From the NCBI GenBank assembly GCA_019009955.1, contig CM032230.1, forward strand, positions 16,721,501 through 16,785,500: a stretch of 64,000 bases of DNA. The letters are read 5' to 3'. A program made the position numbers and the translations under genes. Below, piece by piece: positions 20,487 through 33,300 of this stretch. The notes under the pieces were generated by a model. The model was not told where the DNA came from. It saw only the letters and a list, made by a program, of their open reading frames with translations, and did not search any database. How positions within the stretch are numbered: position 1 is the stretch's first letter; each line of letters opens with the position of its first letter. This DNA is from Riptortus pedestris (taxonomy: Eukaryota > Arthropoda > Insecta > Hemiptera > Alydidae).

Positions 20487-21890
20487 GTATGTATTAGTAT
20501 TAATATAGTCATTGAAATTATATATTCAGACCTAGAATCAATTTTAAAATTTCTGGGGGTTCTCTAAATGAATCAGCCTCTCAAAACTTTGCTATGAATT
20601 ATTGTGTTTGGGAATAAGAAATATTATAATAAAGCTAAGGAATATTTCCTCCTCTCCCAACCAATCCCAGCTTGTGTACATGTTTTCTAATGGTCGATCA
20701 ATGAACACCCAATTCTGCTGACCAAGTCTCTGACTAGGATCAATATCAAGCAACTCCCTAAGTTCCCTATTTTGGAACATTATTGGGTTCCATCTCGTTC
20801 TTTGTCAATGACAGAGAAATTACCACTTTTGAAGTGTTTGATCCATCACTTAAAACTTGGCAAGTTGGATGAAGCATCCGCAAGCATAGAGTATGTTTCC
20901 ATAGCACTTTCCTTCAAAAGATAGTTGTGGGGAAGAACTTCCCACAAATGCTGTTTTTTGAAACTAATTCTGACATTTTTGATATGATATAAATAATTGC
21001 TGCTTGCACTCCAAAAAGTAGTCTTATACTCCGTTTAACAGCTTTCATTCACACCTTTTAAATTCTTGTATTGAAAGGTTAGATAAGATGCAAACAATAC
21101 TATTATTATACCATATATGGGGAAACGATTAAAATTCCAATACCCAATTAAAAATGTTTAATGAATGTATTGTTCATGGAGTCTATTGATGAATGCTAGC
21201 AATTTCTGCTATCAGGAGCAAAATGAATTTACCTGACGGTCTGTAATTTTTATTGGGGTGACACTCATGTTGTATTTGATATTTGTTACATGTTCTATAT
21301 AGAGTAGATCATTACTATAAAGCAATAGTTTTTCATGGGATTCCAATGACTGCAAGTGCTTTGATTAGTAAATTATTAAATGGCAGAGTCATGGCTGGAG
21401 GTTTTCTTTAACCCATTAGTGCCGAAAAATGTATTCACTTATTAAACATTTTACTACCTGCTTTCCAGTGTATCTTCAGATACAATAAATGTAAAGACTA
21501 ACTTGCAGCTGAGGCTCGTCAAGTTAGTAAGGCATTATTCTAAATAACCCCTCATCCTCCTTAATTGATTTTGATCAATAGGGGAGTTGTAAAACTATAT
21601 GATACAACAGCCCTGAATTTGAAATATCAACATTCAAAGGGTAGTTATTTTTTTTTTTTAGTAAAATAATTATTAATGGTAAAATTAATAATATTGCCTG
21701 TATGAGTGTGCTTCTCTAAAGGCCTATGTTGTATATTCAACCTAAGAACTTGTCTTGTGTTTATCAGTAAAGAGCAATTATAAAGTGCCTGAATAGTTAC
21801 TTAGTCAGATGGGTAATAGTCATTTTTACAAGAGTCATACAAAATTGTGATTAGTGATTTATTTTTAAAATATGTATTTATTAATTACAG
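20487..21890. other. Intron between CCP2 and CCP3
   Basis: AT-rich. No family A copy, no extra CCP exon seen. Confidence 0.5.
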
Positions 21891-22073
21891 CGATCCTTTG
21901 CGGAGAACCTCCTGTTGTCGAGAACGGAGACATGTTCCTCTCGAACAATGTAACCACTGTAGGGACTGTGGTAGAGTACTCGTGTGTATCCCGCAAATAC
22001 AGATTGGTCGGAGCTAAGCAGATCACCTGCACTTCTTCAGGGAAATATGACAAAGCTCCGCCTGTATGCAAAG
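21891..22073 (+). CDS. Lectin/Sushi receptor, CCP/Sushi module 3 (GC donor)
   Basis: Acceptor is ttaattacag|CG. About 60 residues: ILCGEPPVVENGDMF, VEYSCVSRKYRL, ITCTSSGKYDKAPPVCK. Four cysteines are present, Trp is lost as in module 1, and there is a sequon NVT. The exon ends AAAG|GCAAGT: a GC donor rather than GT. Splicing there (phase 1) joins in frame to the stalk exon at 23562. The only nearby GT (GGCAA|gtatat) would shift the frame and reach a stop about 30 codons into the next exon. So the GC-AG intron is the supported reading. Confidence 0.93.
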
Positions 22074-23561
22074 GCAAGTATATTACTAACAGAATGAAAT
22101 TCCCACTTCATACATCTCCCATGCTCATCAATTTATCAATCAATTTAAGTATAAAACATATCAAGGCCCAGGAAGAATGCACATACTAACCATTGTTTGG
22201 TAGTGTGCGTTAAATTATTTGATTGTTTCACTATATTAAAAAAGATTACATGTGTTTATTTCCATTAAATGTTATCATATCATAGTATGATATTTGTTTA
22301 AATCATTTTTTTTTTTTGGGGGGGGGGGTCACATAAGAAATAACCAAGTATACAGCTCTCCACCCCAATTTAATTTTTTATTTAGTTCATTAAAGCGTTT
22401 CAGCCTTTATGGTCAGTTTCAATCAATCCTTATATTATTGACCTAAAATACTTTTCTTCTTCATGAGGACCTTGATCAGCTCTTTGTCAAAATCACTAAA
22501 ATTACTTATAAAAGCCAAACTATTTGACTTATGTCATAGTGCTTGTAGATGGGGTGTATATGTTAAATTGGGGTGGAGAGTTGTATAGTTGGTTATTTCT
22601 TATAAGAATAATAGGATACGGAAAATAGTTTTGTTTTCTATAAACAATTTTCTAATTTTATGTCAAATTCTTTACAAATTATTAAATTAAATTTATACTT
22701 ATGTAATACACTCATTATGAAATTAGGTCAAATTCTAAAAATACATAGTATACAATTCATCAATTTAAATAATAATATACTATAAATTATTTAATAGTCT
22801 TAATACAACACTAAATATATAACATACATTTTTTTTGTATTTATTGACATGAAAATTTATTTAAAGATGACAAGCTTTATAAAGGATGAAAAACTTGTCC
22901 CTCCATAATGAGACAATGTACCTGATGGAATAATAAAGTCTATAAAACATGAATTTTTACTAACTGAAAGGAACAGTTATAATTGGTACATTTCATGGGA
23001 GTAACCAGCAATTGATGGGTTTCTCGAATTTTGTTGTAGGAGGTTTCCCTTGAGTGAAATCAGCTATTGAGGTTGTACTCATAATGCTATTTTCCAAATA
23101 TTTTCTCAAATGTCTGTCAATCCTACTTATGATACTTACTTATCTTACTGATGATGATAAAAATGAGGTCACTTCAAAAATGTATATACCTGTTAATGCA
23201 CTAGAGGTAGGAATTTTTGGTTGATCATTACCAAGCTCGATATTTAAACATTTTATGGAAAACTAAAGATCAAGTTCTTTAATTGCTGAAATCGGACCAT
23301 GAAAATCAATGTTGTTTGAAATTTAATTTACTTTAAATATTGTCATATAAAATCTGGTGTTTAGTAAACTCCAATTCACATGCTATTTTCACTAGATACT
23401 ATTTTCATATGCAGCTGGTATTTCGATTTCTGTTAAAGTATACTTCATACCATTGGGAATCAATGGGGAGTTGAGATCATACACATGTCATATAGTAGCG
23501 TGTGCAAAATCTTCTTCGTTTATTATCTTTTTTTTAAACTAAATTGATTATGTTTTTGTAG
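22074..23561 (+). other. GC-AG intron between CCP3 and stalk
   Basis: Donor GCAAGT, acceptor tgtttttgtag. Holds a G run at ~22318-22328 and a family A copy at 23040-23320. The rest is AT-rich. Confidence 0.75.
23040..23320 (+). repeat. Family A copy in intron
   Basis: AAATCAGCTATTGAGGTTGT, AAAATGAGGTCACTTC, TTACCAAGCTCGATATTTAA, GCTGAAATCGGACCA in the usual order, with the (TA)n shrunk to a few units. Confidence 0.75.
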
Positions 23562-23867
23562 AAGAGCCGAGAGGACCTATATTCCCAACGTTAACAACAA
23601 CGAGCAACAGTCGAGGAACTACAGCAAGGCCGACAGCGAGTCGAGAGAGACCTAGGCCATTCACTCCACCTCGAGCACAGACCCCTAAGCCTACCTCAGC
23701 AATACCCGAATTAGACAACAAGCTCAGCGAAAGCAAGAACATCCCACGAGTTGTTGTCGCTCAAAGGCCAGGAGTAGCAGATGTACGCAACGATATTGCT
23801 GGCATAGACCTGCCTACGCATTCTATTCATGATGAAAGGACAATGCTTGGTGCCAAACTCAACTTAG
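23562..23867 (+). CDS. Lectin/Sushi receptor, Ser/Thr/Pro-rich juxtamembrane stalk
   Basis: Acceptor is tgtttttgtag|AA and donor is TTAG|gtaagt; phase 1-1. About 102 residues with no cysteines, rich in Thr, Ser, Pro, Arg: begins EEPRGPIFPTLTTTSNS, then ERPRPFTPPRAQTPKP and a more mixed C-terminal half with NIPRVVVAQRPGVADVRND. Composition is that of an extended, probably O-glycosylated stalk holding the CCP modules off the membrane. An antisense open frame over this exon is a shadow. Confidence 0.9.
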
Positions 23868-23964
23868 GTAAGTATTTTAAATGGAAAGTTAATAAACATA
23901 TCATTGAAAATTTGAGTTGGCCGAATCAAATTTCAAAATTTCTTCTCAGGCCATGAAGTCTTCC

Positions 23965-24055
23965 TTTTAGCAGATTCTCCTTAAGGGAAATCAGCTTTTG
24001 AGGTTGAACTCATGATACAATTTTTGGAAAAATATCTTCAATAAAATGTTACTTT
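23965..24055 (+). repeat. Family A palindrome-end fragment
   Basis: TTTTAGCAGATTCTCCTTAA, GAAATCAGCTTTTGAGGTTG, then a decayed remainder. Confidence 0.65.
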
Positions 24056-25313
24056 ATTCAAAGGCTAAAAGGATCACCCCTCCAATGGAAGAGTACACTA
24101 TGATAGGCAAAAAACTAGGGTCAGGGGCTAGGGCGGTTCACTTCATACCTCTTGCTGCCACCCTTCGTGGTTAGTTTGTGTTCTATCTACAGTACATAAA
24201 TAAGGACATACAATGGTTTCTTATTATCATCACTTGTGATGATCCAACCATAAAGGAATCAGGATGAGTAGAGAATGTTGGAAATGAAGAATAAATAAGC
24301 ATTGGAGAGATAAAAATAACAAGATTTAATTAGCATAACACTTTTTACATGATCATCATAGCTAAATGACAGCAACACTACAATTTAGCAACCAAAGCCA
24401 TACGATCACATGTATAACAATTATATATAAAAAAAACACCATTATTTAATTATACAATAAAGAGCTCATATAAATATCTAATGAAATATGAACAACACAA
24501 GTACAAAATGTGAATAACAGAGAAAAGCCAACAGTGGACCAATATTTTTGAATTGAAAGATATTTATTTCCATTAAATGTTTACAAAACATAATAGGATA
24601 TAATAGGGATCAAAAGATGTTTTCTATAAAAAAAAATTACAAGTATTATGTCAATTAATTTCTTTACATATTATTGAATATAATTTGCACTTATATAATA
24701 AATTCGTTTTAAAATTAGCTCAAATCCTATGAATACATTTTATAAATTTATCAATTTAAATAGTTATATATAATAAATTAATTTTGTTAACAATCTTAAT
24801 ACCACTCTAAATATATAAGATACTTTTTTTAATTTATTGACTTGCAAATTTATTAAAGGATGATAAGCTTTATAAATAATGGGAAACTTGTCCCACCTTT
24901 AAGAGACAATATACCTGATCATAAATTATTTTTTGAACAATTTTTATGACAAATATTTTGAAGTTTTATTAAATTTAATTTATCCTTTTTAATATGTTGG
25001 AGAGTCATCCCTCCATAGTTAGCCATAATAAGGATTAGCTGCGTGAACTCCACCCAGGAATGTCTACCCATTCTCAAAGCAGTATAATTCATTACTCACT
25101 CTTATTTGCACAGCAATATTTACCATGTATTATATTCTCACAACTCATATTTTCATGTTAACAAAAAATTTTAGGCAATGCCTTAACTGCTATTATTTTT
25201 TTTCTGTTTTCAATTGATTTGACAAGCTTTAAAAGTTCTTGTACTGAAATTAACGGAGCAGGTGAGAACTAATATTACGACACTTACAATAATATTCCTG
25301 TATGTGCCTGTAG
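24056..25313. other. Intron between stalk and TM exon
   Basis: AT-rich. Parts of 24560-24960 resemble 22600-22960 (same order of TTATTAAAT, AATTTAAATA, TATAAGATAC and GATGA-AAGCTTTATAAA motifs), an old duplicated segment. Confidence 0.4.
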
Positions 25314-25395
25314 GTGCTATAATCGCCCTTGGGATATTTGGAGGTTTCGTTTTCTTAGCGGCAGTTGTAACTACTGTAGTCATACTGATTAAGAG
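25314..25395 (+). CDS. Lectin/Sushi receptor, transmembrane exon
   Basis: Short 82-bp exon, acceptor tgcctgtag|GT, donor AAGAG|gtgagt, entering phase 1 and leaving phase 2. It encodes AIIALGIFGGFVFLAA followed by VVTTVVILIKR: a single hydrophobic helix of about 24 residues with a basic stop-transfer end, so a type I membrane protein. Phases fit both neighbours. It is followed by an intron of 10.5 kb. Confidence 0.93.
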
Positions 25396-26242
25396 GTGAG
25401 TACTACTCTTCATATTACCTTCTTAGTTATTTTGCTCTCTTAGCCTTTGTGCCAAGTGCTTTATCTAATGTTTGTTTTTGTGTTATCTGTTCTTTCTCCT
25501 ATCTTTAACATTTATTGTTATTTGTTATTAACATACTGTGTTTAGTCTGACATCTTCATGGCCTCTCAAGTAATTTCTCTCTTGCCTTTTATGTCAGCTT
25601 TTTGTGTTCCCTCCTAAAATTAAAGCAGTTTCCTAATATTAATTTTATCTTTATTAATGTAAGAATCAGGTGGCTTTGTGCAAGAATGCTACTTCGGCTT
25701 CTAGAAGGCTAGTTACATAAAAATTATAAATAAATCAAGTTATATATCTACAATTAGCAAAGAGCCTATATTTCAATCTGCTGAACAATACTTTGCTCTG
25801 CTAGAAAATGCACTTTTGTTTTTTAAAGTACTTCCTAAAGTTTTGGAAAGTTATGTCACTCGATAATTCTGTTTTGTGGGTGAATTATCAAAGTATTTTT
25901 CTTTTATATGAATTGCTCAACTGATCCTTACAATAATAAGACACTTTTTTTTTTTTTGTTTGCTCCTTTTGAAATGTGCTTTTTTTCTGATAGCACTAAT
26001 AACTTTTTAATTCAATATAAGACCTTTCTATATTGAAAAGGAATGTTAAAGCAGCATGAACGCATTAGCTTTTGAATGTCCATTGAACCTCTGCTTGTCA
26101 GTTCGTAAACATCTCTCTTTCGAGAGGTGTCATTATTTTTTTGTTGAGCTAAAGAAGGAAAACTATTTATAAAAAGAGAAGGAATAGGTATTTGTGGTAT
26201 GTGGGGTGTTGGTGGAGTGAATCTAGTGAGTGATGGGGTGGG

Positions 26243-26532
26243 TGTTGTAGCGGGGAGCGAGGGCCCAAGAGGCGAGGAGGATGTGAGCCGAGATCAATGC
26301 CATCACGATGGTACACGCTCCTAGCTATGCCGTTCCCGGACCAGCAGGTAGGAAGGCGACAGTTCGCTCGGCCCTACCGACAACGTGCTGGATATTTCTC
26401 TAATCCTATTTGACACTGTCACCGGCAAGCAGGCCGCGACATATACAGTACAAACTAGCCATAACGAAGGTAAAGTCTCCCCAATTCAATAAACGTCTAA
26501 ATCTTTGGGTTTATCGGTGCTTCATTTATACA
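26243..26532 (+). mobile_element. GC-rich block, possible second solo LTR
   Basis: Within the AT-rich 10.5-kb intron a ~290-bp block starts TGTTGTAGCGGGGAGCG, is GC-rich for ~200 bp, contains CAATAAACGTC and ends GCTTCATTTATACA (TG...CA, polyadenylation-like hexamer). No coding frame and no matching flanking duplication seen. Alternative: an unannotated non-coding exon or regulatory CpG-like island. Confidence 0.4.
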
Positions 26533-28490
26533 GGCTCCAAACGCATGTAAAAAAGAATTTTCTTTGCCTTACTATAGACTAAAGAGAAAAAAAGTGTATG
26601 ATCATTTTATTGTTTTGCTAATTATGGTTCCATAAACTTCTTCGCCGGCCAAATGTTGTCCTACTCCACTCCAGGTTTCTGCTCCAGCAGTCTCTTTGTC
26701 AAAATTAGCTAAAAATCTAATTTTTGGTAGCTATTTGGCTACCTTCTTGAGGCTACACAGGAGCACTACTGCTGGTAAGCAGGAGATCACTAGTCCTGGA
26801 CTACAGCCTAACCAGATCAGCAATAGTGAGATGTGAAGCCTGAAAATTAGCTTTTTACACTTTAACTAAGAGACTTGTGGACCAGAAATGTGGAGTGGAG
26901 TAGAAGGATTGTTTTGGATTAATTAAACTATTTTTGAATAAATGTTAGACACTATTCCTGCTTTTTGTCCTACAGGCTCCTTTGTTAGGAAAGAGTTTTG
27001 TCCGTTAAATGTGAGAAACATGAGAAATGGAAGATGTTTAGCTATGGAGGCTACTGTTCTTTCTGTCTTGTAATTGCTCTATTCAAAAAATGTATGCAAT
27101 TCCTATTTTCAAATTTTAAATCTGAATCGACAAAGTCTGATGGCTAAAATGTGTAGTTGTAACCTTTGGGTTCTATCGGATGCAATACATTTCCTGTTAC
27201 AATACCCACTGCATTGAACACCTACCAAATATAACCCCCTTCTTCCTCCAAATCCAATAAACTTACCTTCGAATCAATCCATGATTTTGTAATTCTAGTA
27301 TCATAGAATATGACCAATAAGCCTCATCTACATTTTCTTCTTGGCCTTGATTTTAAATGCATTGAAAGAACATTAATACTATTCTCATACTGCTATTAGA
27401 ATATATATATATATATATGAAATTTAACACACATACGCAAGTAAGTAACACATTACTCACAACATAAATGCTTTCTTCAAGCATAGAATTTTAAAAAGCA
27501 GAGCTTAAAGTTTCTCTAAGCATAATTGTAGGGGCTGCCTGAATACCATATGGACTTCATCTATTTTTCTGAGTAAGGACCAATTATTTTCCTTTGAAGT
27601 GGCTAATCCCAATTTTTTGGAATTCTAAATTTTTATAAACGTAACTGTAGTCCTTATATAAAACTACTGTCCTTATATACAATTACTTTAAGAAGCTTGT
27701 GGTGGGCAATTTGGTAAATAATTAATTTAGACTCCCAATTTATAAAGTTTTATATTTTTATACTGTTAAACACTAACTATATGTGGTGCTTTGATTTGAG
27801 ATTGAAATTCTGTTGAAAAGGGATTGTAATGTGATAGGCTAAGTCATAGGAGATAGTAAATGTTCTTATCACAAATAGATTGGAAGGAGAACGGAAGCTG
27901 CTCCTGTTGTATGTGGCTACTTTTAAAGTATTTGAGAACTTTGTTTGTCAGGTGGAAATGGAATATAACATCAGAACCATTAAATAAATAAATGAATGCA
28001 ATACTATGAAAAATAACCCCATCCATATTTTAAAAGAAATTTCCTGTTAACAATGTAATATCTACAAGTTTAAATACATATGAATGATGATGGCATGGTG
28101 TTTTAGCTTTTTTGATTAATCGTGTTCTATAAGCAGACCAAATGGGGTTAATAGATTTTGTTTGTCCATTAAATTATTCTCACTTACAAGCACACTTTTA
28201 ACTAATTCTTTAAACGAGTTTATTTGTCTTCTTAAAATATTACAGATAGAATAATTATATATAGAGATTGAAATCAGGGGGTAGATCCTAGGACCATGTT
28301 AAAGTTTTATGATTGAGAGGGGCTGCATTAATATGTCTGAGTATATTTACTTTTATTCAGCCTCAACTCAATACTCATATATAATCTCTCACTTGTTTAC
28401 CTCAGTCAAATTACTTCTCAATTGCTTATTACTCTAGAAATTGGAAAAGAAAATGTTTTATATTATTGTTTTGAAAAGCTGTAATAAATA
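26533..28490. other. Intronic AT-rich sequence
   Basis: Only a (TA)n at ~27402-27418. No exon or repeat recognised. Confidence 0.4.
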
Positions 28491-28557
28491 GTCCATCTGG
28501 ATAATGCTTAATAGTGTAAAGTGGACATTAATAAAAAATAATAATAAAATAAATAGA
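28491..28557 (+). repeat. SINE 3' tail fragment
   Basis: AGTGTAAAGTGGACATTAAT followed by AAAAAATAATAATAAAATAA, the tail of the SINE family. Confidence 0.6.
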
Positions 28558-29039
28558 ATTTCTATGGATTTCGCTCAAATAGAAATTTAACAAGAGGGCT
28601 TAATATTTTTAATTTCATGATATTAAAAATCTGCCTCAATATAAAATTAAAAGCACTCTTGTCCATGGAAGGGATTGGGAATCTGGAAGTATACAATAAA
28701 CATTACATGATTCCGCTCGTATTCTTCTTGGTACTTAAATATGTATATAATATGAATGTAAATAGAAAACTTTTTATTAGCTAGGAGGAGGATATGTATA
28801 AGGTTTTATTAGTCTAAAATTTTAAATTCTTGTAACCTCACATGAAAATTTATTGTACAATGCACAGCTAATTTTCCTCTTCCCTCTCCACCCCTCCCCC
28901 TTTACTATATCATGGCAGCCAGCTTGTGGTTGGCAACTACAAATTCATTATTCTAACCTACTCATTTAAAGTAGAATTGGAAGTGGGTTAAACATTGTCC
29001 ACAGCCTTATAAATAGAACTAAGCTCAATCAATTCCACT

Positions 29040-29490
29040 GATTGTTTTAGCTGATTTCCCTTAAGGAAATCATAATTCGTATGCAATTGAGGTTGTACTA
29101 ATGACATGATTTTCAAAAAATATCGAATGTCCATTAATCCTACCAAGGAGATATAAAAATGAGGTCCATTCAGAAGAATATATGAATACTTGTCTGTTAA
29201 TGCTCTAGTGGTCACAATTCTAGTTTGATTGTTACCAAATTCTATACATAAATGTTTTATGCAAAACTAAAGATTAGTTCATTAATGGCTGAAATTAGAC
29301 CAGGGTGAGGGAGAATTTCGAAAATTTGTAATAGCTTCACAATTATGAGACAGATTTAAAAATGATAACCAATCTTGCAAGCTTAATCTCCTATATTTGT
29401 TGTTTTATTTATTTTTTCTGTGTCTTGAATGTTAACATAGATATTATTAGTATTCAGTTTCCGTAAACCCCTGAGTAGGAGTGGATTCAT
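29040..29490 (+). repeat. Family A copy in intron
   Basis: GATTTCCCTTAAGGAAATCA, ATGAGGTCCATTCAG, CTGTTAATGCTCTAGTGG, GCTGAAATTAGACCAGG and a decayed 3' part with GTAAACCCCTGAGTAGGAGT. Confidence 0.72.
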
Positions 29491-30117
29491 GTGATTCTCA
29501 CTTTGAGTAATTAATTCAATAACATCTCGGGGTGATATTTCGATTCATGTTCACATAAGTTTCTTTATATGGAAAAATAGAGAATAGATGGCGAGTTGTG
29601 ATCAACAGCGTGAGATAAACCATCTCATGAAAAATGTGCTTAGGATGAAGGTTGGCATAAATAAGTAGCATGTTACTGCTCATGGGACCTTTATTCAAAT
29701 TCCAACCATGCTATACACTGCATTTCCTGAAGTGACTGCATTCATGTCTCATATTTCCGTCAGTTTCTACTCAGCATAATGTGGCAATTAAAGAGTTTCA
29801 TGAATAATGAACATTGGTTAAGAATATGATCAACCAATTGGAGGATAGAATGTTACAATAATAGGCTCCTCTCAATCATGGCTATTCCAGCTCAGGGTTA
29901 GTTTATAGCATTTCCTCAATTCTGCTGTTATATTGGATGAGGCAGGAAGCTACTCAATTACTAGGCTTGTCTTCCATGCTATCCTCGGTGAAATAAACCA
30001 AACTAAAGAGTAGAAATGGTTCTTATAAATAATCACTTATCATAAATTTAATTTTTAAACAATGGATTAAGATTCAACTAAATAATTTGTTTTGATGGGC
30101 ACAGATTAGGCCTTGTT

Positions 30118-30332
30118 AATTAAGGCGTTCTTGTCTAAGGGGTCTTATCTCAGTTGGTAAACCTAGAGTTGTGGGCTCGATTCCTGCCTGGTATTAGGAA
30201 TTTATTTTAGGAACTCATTAAATAAAATCCCCCATTGGCTAAAAAAGGGCTGGTAACCTGTAGATAACCTGTCCTAATTAGTCATAGTAGCATAAAGTGG
30301 ATGTTAATCAATTTTAAAAAAATATTGTTTTG
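30118..30332 (+). repeat. tRNA-derived SINE, near full length
   Basis: A-box region TATCTCAGTTGGTAAACC, B box GGGCTCGATTCC (30173-30184), then CTGCCTGG, AGGAACTCATTAAATAAAAT, GGTAACCTGTAGATAACCTG, AGTAGCATAAAGTGGATGTT. The 3' end is followed by an A-rich run. Best-preserved pol III-type head in the window. Confidence 0.82.
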
Positions 30333-33300
30333 GCTTAAATTTAGTTTGTAACAATATATAGCTCTAACAATACAATATATTGCATGCATATCCCTGGAGG
30401 GGATATGTTCTGTAGTTAGGCATCAGCTTAATTTAACCCTCTTATTAATTATTACCTTATTTTTTAATCAATTGCATAATTCAAAACCTTTCGAAATTAA
30501 ATTATCTTTAATTAATGGATAATCCTACATTATTTGTTTTGTGACTTCCTTGCTTGGAATTTTCATCTTCATTAAAATTCTTGCTGTCTAATCTAGATAT
30601 TGTCTCAAGCTATGGTCATCACATCTTAAAAAAAAATAATAATTCATTATTAGTAAGATGTGACCTCTATACTGTGAGATAGTATCTTCCTCCTTTCCTT
30701 ATATAACAATATTATTCTGAAGAAGATAGGAATACTGCCCAAAATTCTTACAAAAAATATACTCATCTCTTCACTGATTGAGAACTAATTTAGCCAAGCG
30801 CCATCTGTCCTCTTCGTGATTTAAAATGAGGAGTTAAACAACGCCCTCAGTCTAAATTTTTACCTTTATCATCTTGCTTTTATATTATTATTCCCAACCT
30901 TGCCTAAATGCCACATGTTAGCTGTGCGAAACTGGAGGGTAAATTAATATTGTAGTCTGCATTCATACTTGCTAATGCATATCATTAGTCAGCATAATTA
31001 GACTGCAGGCTAGATAGCCACTAGATTAGAGTTTCTAGATACAATTCTGGTCTTTAGTGGAATTTTATTCACTCAGACTTTTATAGGTATGAATTTTCCT
31101 CATGATCCCTTATTTTTTAATGGTCTGGTGCAGGAGGCAATTGGATACCGCTGCATGTCCTTGTGACTCTTCTATTTCCTTGTTCATTCCTCATAGAAAT
31201 TAGGGTTACCTGTTGATGGGAACTATTAGCAAGTGCAGCCTGTAGTTAGAGCATGTTGTTAATTTGGTTTTAATGCTTCTGTTTAATGCATTGTAATATT
31301 TAATTGTTTCTCAAAAATCCTTATTTCAATTTCCACTTGATTATGGCTTATAAAGCTTTGGCCTTGTGATCTTACATTCAAGGGTTCGTTGCTTACATTA
31401 GGCAAAATATAGTTAACTACAATTTTGAGCAGTTGAATTTTTATAATGAAATACCCGAGTAGAATTAGGGAAACAATTTAGTTTGTTGTTATTTTCAGTT
31501 CATGAAAAACTCCAATAAATGTCGAGTCAGCAAGTTAAAACAATAAAATGTGTCATACACAGAAGGTATAATATAATTAACATAAAATAAGTAAGTGCGG
31601 AGTACTGTATAAATAGTAAGGAGAAGGTGATCTTGGTGGTGTCAGTGTCATCGCTAACCCTCCCACTCCCCCCCTCACACTCACTGTAGAAGCACTCTAT
31701 CTATCTCTCTCCTCTGCTCACCCGCACCCCTGCATGCCCACCTACCTAACCTCACAAACAAACTATCTACTAACCTCCTTGCTTTTCTTATGTACAGGCT
31801 TATTTTGCAATACCTTTATTAATTCCATGAATTTGTAATATATATGGATTATTACTCTCAACTTTTAATTGTTCATATTATAAAGGGTATAAGATTTGTA
31901 AGTTTATTGCAGTAGTGATGAATCATCAGTCAACAGCTCACCAGGTTCCTAGCACCGTTATAATTAGTTTATTTAAGATATTACTTATTTTGATTATTTT
32001 TCTGTAATATTTTGCAAAATATATACCACACCGCTGATTTGAAAAAAGGAGACTGCTATAAGAGACCATTTGTCTTTATTATAAAACATGCTTGTTAAAT
32101 CATTTTGGCCCCAAAAATGAGTGTAATTGATTAGAAGCAATTGGAATATGAATTTGGCATTGAATCACCAGAAGCTGGTCAACTGAAAACAAAAGTGATA
32201 GTTCTAAATAATGGAAGTAGAACTCTTATCTGATATTCGAATAGAACGAGAATTAAGATTATTGATCATAAGTCAAAAGGTCTGGATGTCATGCAGTGGA
32301 TTTAGGTAGGTAGAGCAATACAAAAATATAGTTCCTGATAGAACCAAATGATGTAATCTGGAATTGTGTATGCGCTTGTGGATCTTGATGATAATGGCGT
32401 TCCAGGCATCCGTGTATTCACAGCTTAATAACCAGAGTTTTCTATAAGAGAAGGCGTTTTGTGTTTTCTGTCAAATATGGATGAAGTTAATGGAAGACTC
32501 CAGTAGAATAGAAAAAAGGCAAAAATGAAGCTGTATTCTTTGTATTAATGAAAAATTAGTGCCAATGGCATATTTCTTTAAATGCATTAACATTACAAAT
32601 TATGTCCAAATATTTTGGTTGAATGTTATTCAATGATGGAGGGAGTATTTTGTGGAACCTACTACAGTTGCTTTCTAAGCTGATCCATTTTTATTATTAT
32701 ACATAGATTTTCCAAGCACTGGGATTGATGAAAAAATCTAGAAAAATAAGAAAAGTGGAGGAGCTGAGGAAGCCGACTATGGGATTGCTAATAATTTTAT
32801 AAGAGTGAGATAAAACCAAAAAAACAATTCCATTCATTGTAATCATTCCTAGTTATTAATGAATATCATTAAGAAAGTTAGATGACTATTTATGAGCTTA
32901 TTTTGTACAATACTATCATTTTGGGTATAAAGTCTTAAAAAAAGGAAAAAAAAGATCAGAACCAAAGAATTTATGGGACTGCTTTCCTATAAATAACTCT
33001 TCTTATAGCTCCATCTTCATTTATTTTAAGTTTTCTCAGTTTCTTTAATATCATTCATTTTGCTTTGTTCAACCAATTTTTTCTCTGACGATAAGGTTTA
33101 ATTTTTATTTTTTAAATTTGCATTGATATACATTATTGTTTAAACCTGTGAATATAGTTGAACTAGTTTTTGGCAAACATTTTTAATGGGAGGAATTGAA
33201 ATCAGAATCACAGGAAACCAATTTTTTTTTAAATTAAGTATTTATTTGTTGTTTTATGTAAGTGAGGAGCTGTCAGCTGAATTGATGTCCCCGGGAATGT

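Noticed and set aside
23548..23742. Hydrophobic minus frame
   Set aside because: Antisense shadow of the stalk exon.
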